37,961 nucleotides of DNA from a bacterium Ga0077546 (GTDB lineage Bacteria; Cyanobacteriota; Vampirovibrionia; Obscuribacterales; Obscuribacteraceae): contig LNEX01000342.1 in NCBI GenBank assembly GCA_001464165.1, forward strand, positions 1-37,961, written 5' to 3'. The translations under genes were made by a program, and so were the position numbers. Each line of letters begins with the position of its first letter. Position 1 is the first letter of the stretch. Below, piece by piece: positions 33,277 to 37,961 of the stretch. The notes beneath the pieces were generated by a model. It had not been told where the DNA came from. It saw only the letters and a list, made by a program, of their open reading frames with translations, and searched no databases.

Positions 33277-34024
33277 TTAAGAGGCTGCAGCTGTTTTTGC
33301 TACTACAACAGCTTCGCCATCGTAACCGTCAGCTTCTGACTTAGCCATGGCGATCATATAGATGTAAATACCAAGACCTACCTTAGCAACTATATCAGCA
33401 ATCGTATAACCAACTTGAAGTCCACATTGTCCAGCTCCACCAGATAGACCAATCATGGTCGACATGTATGCAATCGGGTAAAAGCTCCAAGTGACCAACA
33501 GTAGGCCTCGAGCAGCAGAAACCAAACCTTTGACTTGTTCAGGTTGACGGCTGAAGGCCTGACCGAATTCGGTGAAGAGAGTAGAGCCAGCGAGTGGTCG
33601 CCACTTGTGATATCTCACCGGGGTATCCGAGTGCGATCATTAGGGCTGCGGCAGAAGAAAGCTTGACTATCAAGCCCTTAGAAATAGCATGCGGCAAAGC
33701 TAGCACTGCTACCAGTTCTATAACTAATAACGGAACTGTAAGTAACCAATCGGCGTAGCGATAGGCATCGTTGAAAGGCATACCAGATGCCTGGTAAGCG
33801 CCGTTCACCAGAGTGTATGCGTGACTAAAACTCTCGTAAATGCGAAAGTAGTGATAGCAAGCAATTGTTGGAACCAGCGCACTAACGAGTAATGCCGGGC
33901 GATATTTTGGCGCGACTTGACTCCTCGAATAGAAGAAGAAAAGGGCTCCAGCCAACATCGCGGCACAACATAAAGACATGACATTCGTGATCAAACTGTA
34001 TTCTGTTGCTGTTAAGGTAGGCAT
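33277..34024 (-). pseudogene. Xanthorhodopsin/Gloeobacter-type proton pump, broken by a ~41-nt deletion in helix E
   Basis: ATG 34024 has a strong AAAGGAG site. The first frame gives helices A-D and the start of E: C-Y-H-Y-F-R-I with His58, the counter-ion His of this clade, then R-Y-A-D-W-L-L-T-V-P-L-L-V-I-E (acceptor Asp92, Thr96, Leu100 at the tuning site, implying green absorption, donor Glu103), then G-Y-P-G-E-I-S-Q-V-A-T-T-R. Sense then shifts frame at about 33580 and resumes L-F-T-E-F-G-Q-A-F-S-R-Q-P, F-Y-P-I-A-Y-M and G-Y-T-I-A-D-I-V-A-K, where the Lys (codon 33384-33382) binds retinal. Against the remembered Gloeobacter sequence, 51 nt are expected between T-T-R and L-F-T-E and 10 are present. 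The first frame alone stops at 33539. Confidence 0.85.
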
Positions 34025-34083
34025 AACATGCTCCTTTAGATGAGTAACGTCTCGCTTTTACGGGACACTACCAAACTAGATCA

Positions 34084-34105
34084 ATGCGGTGAACATGCAG
34101 TGAAC
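34084..34105. promoter_or_regulatory. 11-bp tandem direct repeat upstream of the rhodopsin operon
   Basis: atgcggtgaac (34084-34094) and atgcagtgaac (34095-34105) differ at one position and sit 60-81 nt before the rhodopsin ATG. On the operon's strand they read GTTCAC-T/C-GCAT. Tandem 11-bp repeats place regulator subunits on one DNA face; the B12-dependent photoreceptor CarH binds operators of that form. A ttgatc hexamer just downstream on the minus strand (near 34078-34083) could be a -35. The regulator assignment is inference. Confidence 0.45.
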
Positions 34106-34340
34106 GCATTCTTCTGATACTAAAACCGATTTATCCGAAAGCATTCCAACGCTTAGATGCCAGGCACGTCGAGAACTGGCTCTAAATCTAATGCATAGAG
34201 ATAGAAGCTGCTGCTAGCAACTTGATCGTTACCAACGACAATTATGTGAGCTATCATTCGGAGATTTGGACCACTGTTTTAAGCGGCCTTCAGGCATGCA
34301 TTATACTGGCACGATCATAAACCACCAAATATCACAGAAC

Positions 34341-34907
34341 ATGCGAAAAATAATAGTTACTGAATTCATCACCCTCGATGGTGTTATCGAAGCTCCCGGC
34401 GGCAATGAAACCCCTCATCCCCATGCCGGTTGGCAATTTATGTATGAGTCGTCAGAAGCTGGCAAGTACAAGTTAGATGAACTTGCTAGCGTGGATACCC
34501 TGCTGTTGGGCAGAATCACTTATGACGGATTTGCCGAATACTGGCCGAGCCAAACCGGCGACTGCTTCGCTGACCCGATCAACTCGATGCCGAAATATGT
34601 CGTCTCACGCAGCCTGCAAAAAGCGGAGTGGAACAACAGTCATATTCTTCGCGATGTCGCCAAAGACGTAGCGGCGCTGAAGAAGGCTGATGGTGGTGAT
34701 ATCCTTGTCTATGGCAGCGCTACACTGGCCAAAGCCCTACTGCACCACGACCTCATCGACGAGCTGCGACTGATGGTACACCCCCTCTCAATCGGCGGCG
34801 GCCTCAGGCTTTTCGATGACAATCGAGAACTGAAGAAATTCGCACTCAAACACTCACGTGCAATCGACAGTGGCATTCTCATTCTTGAGTATCAGCCGAT
34901 AGTTTAA
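34341..34907 (+). CDS. Dihydrofolate reductase-like protein (RibD C-terminal domain)
   Basis: 188 residues from ATG 34341. Pattern of the RibD_C/YyaP group: R-K-I-I-V-T-E-F-I-T-L-D-G-V-I-E-A-P-G-G at the start, L-L-L-G-R-I-T-Y-D-G-F at about 55-65, Y-V-V-S-R-S-L, G-D-I-L-V-Y-G-S-A-T-L-A-K-A-L and a terminal strand. The fold binds NADPH; substrates of these stand-alone proteins are mostly unknown, so I do not assign a folate role. It is divergent from the rhodopsin operon. Its stop is directly followed by the small gene at 34917. Confidence 0.85.
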   Translation: MRKIIVTEFITLDGVIEAPGGNETPHPHAGWQFMYESSEAGKYKLDELASVDTLLLGRITYDGFAEYWPSQTGDCFADPINSMPKYVVSRSLQKAEWNNSHILRDVAKDVAALKKADGGDILVYGSATLAKALLHHDLIDELRLMVHPLSIGGGLRLFDDNRELKKFALKHSRAIDSGILILEYQPIV

Positions 34908-34916
34908 TTGGGTAAC

Positions 34917-35117
34917 GTGGAGTTCCACGCGCAAGTGAAACCAGAAGTCAAAGCACAGATCACTGAGAGAGCAAAAGCATTAGGTATTTCACAAGGCGAA
35001 GTCATTGCCTATTTAGCTGCTGTGGCAGATTTAAAATCAGATTTCGAACGGCAAATTCTGGAACTGACGAAAAAAATTCAAGATCAGGACGGTCGAGCAG
35101 GGCAACAAACGTGTTAA
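34917..35117 (+). CDS. Small ribbon-helix-helix-like protein
   Basis: 66 residues from GTG 34917; TTG 34908, adjoining the DHFR-like stop, is an alternative. The segment F-H-A-Q-V-K-P-E-V-K-A-Q-I-T-E-R-A-K-A-L-G-I-S-Q-G-E-V-I looks like a ribbon-helix-helix DNA-binding fold, followed by a charged helix. Such proteins are often antitoxins or autoregulators. It overlaps the next small gene and may form an operon with it. A small palindrome cgtggagttccacg covers the start. Confidence 0.5.
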   Translation: MEFHAQVKPEVKAQITERAKALGISQGEVIAYLAAVADLKSDFERQILELTKKIQDQDGRAGQQTC

Positions 35118-35119
35118 CA

Positions 35120-35377
35120 ATGACACCACTTTCAATTACAGCAGAAGGTCAGATTGAACCAAAGGTACACCGGTACAGAGTGCGTTTCGACCACGACGGT
35201 AATAAGGTTGAATATACATTCACCGTTGACGATCGAGATGAGATCACCGGCGTCAAAGCTGATGAACGAGAATTTTCAGTTGCAACAATGCAAGACCCTC
35301 TAATGCCACAACTAATGCAAAGCATTCTGGCTCTGCACGAAGCGCGGCGAACAGTGCCGAAGCAAAGCTTCCTATGA
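35120..35377 (+). CDS. Small hypothetical protein
   Basis: 85 residues from ATG 35120; GTG 35111 overlaps the preceding stop. The sequence (EPKVHRYRVRFDHDGNKVEY, then TFTVDDRDEITGVKADEREF) is rich in beta strands with a C-terminal helix. No family recognised. Its TGA overlaps the ATG of the next gene (ATGA at 35374-35377), so the three small genes are coupled. Confidence 0.55.
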   Translation: MTPLSITAEGQIEPKVHRYRVRFDHDGNKVEYTFTVDDRDEITGVKADEREFSVATMQDPLMPQLMQSILALHEARRTVPKQSFL

Positions 35378-35589
35378 ACTACGAAAGCGAAACCTACAAA
35401 CTATATTACCAAGATCGCTTGATTGGCAAAATTTCAAATATTGGTATGGACTGGCCGTGGTTCATAGCTGATCTTGAAACCACCGAAGCTTTTGAAGAAA
35501 ATACCACTTTAGTTCCGCAGGAGAAAGTAGCGCGTCGATTTGAGCGCACCACTCTGGGTGAGCGCGCCCATTGCCACCAGTTCTTGTAA
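35374..35589 (+). pseudogene. Truncated small gene cut by the Fic segment
   Basis: ATG 35374 overlaps the previous stop. About 45 codons look native (MNYESETYKLYYQDRLIGKI, then GMDWPWFIADLETTEAFEE) and match the composition of the neighbours. From about 35515 the frame runs antisense into the fic 3' end and gives a GC-rich arbitrary tail to 35589. I read it as a gene whose 3' part was replaced by the incoming segment. Function unknown. Confidence 0.5.
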
Positions 35590-36627
35590 ATCACGTGTGG
35601 CGGTGGCGCGACTGGTGCTGGCAATGGTGATGTAGTTGGCGGCACTCAACCCGCCCACGAACCCGTCCAACCCTTCGCGGAACATGCGGGCGATGACTCG
35701 CTCCTGACGCTCGTTCATGCGGTCGCGGTAACGGTCGTAGAATTTGGTCTTGGAGACCAGGAAGTCGATCTGCGCGAGGCTGTAAGCCTGCGCGTCGATC
35801 ACTGTTTGGGCAAAGTAAACCAGCCAGGGCGTGATCTCGTTGTGCTTGTTGGCCGCTTCTAGTGCAGCGTAATAGCCAGAACGCTTGCGCTGAATGATCT
35901 GCGACAGGGCAATGAGGCTTGGTTGCCCGATGGCCTGCGCCAGCGCTCTTTCGGAGAGTGCGCGCGCGATGCGGCCATTGCCATCCTCAAACGGATGGAC
36001 GCTGACAAAATAGAGATGGGCAATCCCTGCGCGCGTAAGTGCAGGCATAGGCTGCTCGCCGCAGGGTGCCGTGGCGGCAAACCAGGCGAGAAAGCGTGCC
36101 ATTTCTTCGGCCATGGCACTCGACGGCGGCGCTTCAAAATGCACTTTGGGCTTGTGCAGCGTGCCTGAGACAACCTGCATCGGCTCATCGTGGTGGCGAT
36201 AGCGCCCGATGGCGCGAATGTCTGTGCGCTCATGCACCACCATGCGATGCCAGTCATACAGAGTTTTTTCAGTCAGCGTTTGTTCGGTCAACGGCTTGGC
36301 CGCATCGCGATAAAGCGCCATCATCATTTCGGCGATGCCGCGCTCGGCAGGCGGCACACGGCGAAGGTCTGTCTCCAGTCCGAACTGGCGGCGCAGTGAG
36401 GATTGCACACTGTCGCGATTGAGTAATTCGCCTTCAATCTCGGACGTTTTGAGCGCCTCGCTAGCCATGATGTTGATAGTGATGGTGGCGCGGTCGTCGT
36501 CATGCAAATGCTTGATCGAGCCGATCAGCACGCCGGATTGCTGCAAGAAAGAGGCCTCAAGCGCAGTCAACGCCGCACTATTCCAGCGAAAATCAGGCCA
36601 ATCCGGCTGCTGCCAGTTCCACTTCAT
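35509..36627 (-). CDS. Fic family protein (DUF4172-Fic-winged helix), class II
   Basis: 372 residues from ATG 36627. The N-terminal W-N-W-Q-Q-P-D-W-P-D-F-R-W is the DUF4172 start. T-S-E-I-E-G at 61-66 matches the inhibitory (S/T)-x-x-x-E-(G/N) helix of class II Fic proteins. The Fic core has H-P-F-E-D-G-N-G-R-I-A-R (catalytic His211). A C-terminal winged helix follows (about 305-372). Fic enzymes usually transfer AMP from ATP to Ser/Thr/Tyr of target proteins. The segment is clearly richer in GC (codons such as CGC, GCG, GGC) than its surroundings and looks laterally acquired. A palindrome lies 18-53 nt upstream of the start. Confidence 0.9.
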   Translation of the reverse strand: MKWNWQQPDWPDFRWNSAALTALEASFLQQSGVLIGSIKHLHDDDRATITINIMASEALKTSEIEGELLNRDSVQSSLRRQFGLETDLRRVPPAERGIAEMMMALYRDAAKPLTEQTLTEKTLYDWHRMVVHERTDIRAIGRYRHHDEPMQVVSGTLHKPKVHFEAPPSSAMAEEMARFLAWFAATAPCGEQPMPALTRAGIAHLYFVSVHPFEDGNGRIARALSERALAQAIGQPSLIALSQIIQRKRSGYYAALEAANKHNEITPWLVYFAQTVIDAQAYSLAQIDFLVSKTKFYDRYRDRMNERQERVIARMFREGLDGFVGGLSAANYITIASTSRATATRDLQELVAMGALTQSGALKSTRYFLLRN

Positions 36628-36645
36628 GCGTTATAACCACCGTGT

Positions 36646-36680
36646 TTATAACTCAAAATAGACCACATTTTGAGTTATAA
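36646..36680. promoter_or_regulatory. 14-bp inverted repeat upstream of fic (candidate operator)
   Basis: ttataactcaaaat (36646-36659) and its exact complement (36667-36680) flank a 7-nt spacer. Related half-sites lie either side: ttataac at 36631-36637 and ttatagctca at about 36690-36699. The cluster lies between the fic ATG and the XRE gene, where an autoregulator's sites would be expected. The winged helix at the Fic C-terminus or the XRE protein could bind here. Confidence 0.6.
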
Positions 36681-36745
36681 GTCCAGCATTTATAGCTCAT
36701 GACCCTTGATGCCTTCCATCGAATCGGTCATGAGCGTCATTGAAC

Positions 36746-36790
36746 TTGACAATAACGTCTAGTTTCCTATACGCTAAACCCTATAACGTC
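36746..36790 (+). promoter_or_regulatory. Promoter of the XRE gene with repeated octamer
   Basis: TTGACA (36746-36751) and TATACG (36768-36773) are 16 nt apart and lie 34 nt before the XRE ATG. The octamer ataacgtc occurs at 36752-36759, within the spacer, and again at 36783-36790, downstream of the -10. The 31-bp spacing is about three helical turns, as expected for an autorepressor. Confidence 0.5.
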
Positions 36791-36806
36791 AACAATAATA
36801 GACATT

Positions 36807-37148
36807 ATGACGAAATCAACAAACAATTCGAGTACCCCAATCCCCGTTCGTCGGGCCATGCGCAAGCTCGGACAAGACATCCGCGACGCTCGACTACGCC
36901 GCCGCATACCAACGGAACTCATGGCAGAACGGGCATCGATCAGTCGAATGACTCTATACAAGGCAGAAAATGGCGCTGTAAATGTATCAATGGAAACGTA
37001 CGCAACAATCCTGTTTGTCCTTGGCATGATTGATCGAGTATCCAATTTGGCTGATGCCGGAGGAGACACCCTTGGGCGCCAGCTCGACGAGGAGCGGCTT
37101 CCCAAGCGAATCAGACTGCCTGGCAAAAAACCAGCAGCGCCGGGCTAG
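36807..37148 (+). CDS. HipB-like XRE-family transcriptional regulator
   Basis: 113 residues from ATG 36807. A helix-turn-helix of the XRE type spans about residues 20-75 (LGQDIRDARLRRRIPTELMA, then ERASISRMTLYKAENGAVNV). The tail reads D-T-L-G-R-Q-L-D-E-E-R-L-P-K-R-I-R, typical of the antitoxin-like regulators normally followed by a HipA kinase gene. No hipA follows here: the next 200 nt are non-coding or degraded and then comes a peptidase gene. The HipA-like fragment at the window start is ~36 kb away. It may be an orphan left by gene loss. Confidence 0.8.
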   Translation: MTKSTNNSSTPIPVRRAMRKLGQDIRDARLRRRIPTELMAERASISRMTLYKAENGAVNVSMETYATILFVLGMIDRVSNLADAGGDTLGRQLDEERLPKRIRLPGKKPAAPG

Positions 37149-37354
37149 GCAGGACCGGCTCCCAAGTCACTCTAGAATGGATTCAGAATATACTGATAAG
37201 GAATCGACCTTCCAAACAATGTAGCGTGCAAGAGTTCGCCGTACAATTCCATAAGAGGGTTTGATCATGGCAGTAAGAGACAAATAGAAGAGCGCATCGA
37301 TGCCAGGCTAACGGCAGAGGCAAACAGCACAATCTGCATAATCGAAGGAAGTTA
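37149..37354. other. Intergenic remnant region after the XRE gene
   Basis: No intact gene. ATG 37267 with an upstream GAGGG encodes only six codons (MAVRDK). In the next frame the sequence continues Q-I-E-E-R-I-D-A-R-L-T-A-E-A to a TGA at about 37356. That may be a short frameshifted gene or chance. Confidence 0.3.
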
Positions 37355-37961
37355 TTGACGGTGCAAAGTCCTCAGAGGTTCAAATTAGCGCTATCCGTGA
37401 TTCTGGCGATTCTACTCTGGAATCCTGATGTTGCTCAGGCTGCAGAAGAGCAAACACCAATGGAGATGCCCGACATCAACCAGCTTGATGCCGGTGCCAA
37501 TGGACGGATGGATTGCGGTCCTGCAGCAGCGGCTAACTATCTTTATTGGTTAAGTAGTCACGGTTATCCAGCGATTGTAAAAAAGGGTCAGGACAGTACA
37601 TCGAAAATTCTTCTGGAGCTGGAGCAACTGATGCAAGCGGACTCAACCGGCACTGGTGTGGCGAATTTTTCAGGCGGACTAAGCGCGTTCTTTTATTCAA
37701 AAGGTTATAAGATTCGATCTCTAGAATGTCTCGGCTGGAGACGAGGGGCGAATCAAATTCCTCCGAATTTGAACACTTTGAAAAAGACCATTGATCAGGG
37801 CGGAGGTGTTTTTCTGAATTTTGGGTGGTATCGCACTGGAGCAGGCGATCGATACTTACGTACGGGAGGCCACTGGGTAACGCTCGCTGGATTTGCAATC
37901 GATGAACAAAATCCTGGTAGCTCAAACGTTTTTGTTGTTTACGATCCCTCGCCTCGATCAG
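37355..37961 (+). CDS. Secreted C39-like cysteine peptidase, 5' part (runs off the window)
   Basis: About 202 codons from TTG 37355, with AAGGAAG 4-5 nt upstream; GTG 37361 is the alternative. A signal peptide (FKLALSVILAILLWNPDVAQ A, cleavage near A-Q-A) is followed by a C39-like fold: M-D-C-G-P-A-A-A-A-N-Y-L-Y-W-L with the likely catalytic Cys, then G-G-H-W-V-T-L-A-G-F with the catalytic His, then V-Y-D-P-S-P with the expected Asp. No transporter domain precedes it, so this is a stand-alone exported peptidase or papain-like hydrolase. The 3' end is outside the window. Confidence 0.75.
   Translation, partial: MTVQSPQRFKLALSVILAILLWNPDVAQAAEEQTPMEMPDINQLDAGANGRMDCGPAAAANYLYWLSSHGYPAIVKKGQDSTSKILLELEQLMQADSTGTGVANFSGGLSAFFYSKGYKIRSLECLGWRRGANQIPPNLNTLKKTIDQGGGVFLNFGWYRTGAGDRYLRTGGHWVTLAGFAIDEQNPGSSNVFVVYDPSPRS

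Noticed and set aside
36767..37126. Minus-strand frame opposite the XRE gene
   Set aside because: The plus-strand frame has a clear helix-turn-helix and a promoter; this one has arbitrary Ser/Arg-rich sequence.
37533..37925. Minus-strand frame near the window end
   Set aside because: The opposite strand encodes a signal peptide and a C39-like active site in a frame open to the window edge.
1..37961. tRNA, rRNA, CRISPR arrays, intact transposases or integrases
   Set aside because: None seen on reading either strand; no regularly spaced repeats of CRISPR length.

Overview
The window looks like a chromosomal stretch of a heterotrophic Gram-negative-type bacterium with moderate GC content. It contains no rRNA, tRNA or other phylogenetic marker, so any placement is inference. 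The Gloeobacter/xanthorhodopsin-type rhodopsin, the WG-repeat and TPR secreted proteins and the PAS-rich signalling fit a cyanobacterial relative such as Vampirovibrionia/Obscuribacterales. I hold that assignment at low to moderate confidence.

Layout. 1-708: 3' part of a HipA-like kinase. 765-2198: WG-repeat membrane protein and a Flp-type pilin. 2333-6624: two-component locus, with two tandem kinases divergent from an OmpR-type regulator. 6872-9886: Asp-rich protein facing a secreted protein and a DUF1648 membrane protein. 9887-11926: mostly gene-poor, with a decayed hydrolase-like relic, a long perfect palindrome and a frame-broken zinc-ribbon repeat gene. 11919-16059: secreted TPR protein and a CzcA-type RND pump. 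16368-18218: DUF4240 protein and a Gln/Gly-rich secreted protein. 18577-22717: hybrid histidine kinase and secreted class 3 lipase. 22776-25426: small frameshifted gene and a large-subunit catalase. 25779-28615: secreted TPR/HEIGH metallopeptidase, Ser/Thr kinase, zinc-ribbon membrane protein, and relics of paralogues of two of these. 28610-34024 (minus strand): rhodopsin-crtI-crtB-crtY-blh operon. 34341-35589: DHFR-like protein and three small genes. 35509-37148: a Fic gene with proteobacterial-looking composition and a HipB-like XRE regulator. 37355-end: 5' part of a secreted C39-like peptidase.

Two systems stand out. First, the tandem kinases at 2333-5843 have complementary defects. The upstream one keeps the phospho-acceptor histidine but has lost the ATP-binding boxes. 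The downstream one keeps all ATP-binding boxes but has Thr in place of the histidine. Together they could form one working kinase that phosphorylates the divergent regulator. Second, the minus-strand operon encodes a light-driven proton pump, the route from phytoene synthesis to beta-carotene, and the beta-carotene cleavage enzyme that makes retinal. The two genes needed only for the retinal pump are broken: the rhodopsin lacks about 41 nt of helix E, and blh has an in-frame TGA and has lost a metal-ligand histidine. crtI, crtB and crtY are intact. This looks like recent loss of rhodopsin phototrophy with carotenoid synthesis retained.

Caution: several other genes here are also frame-disrupted (second kinase, zinc-ribbon gene, small gene at 22776-23059), so residual sequencing or assembly error must be excluded before the breaks are taken as biology.
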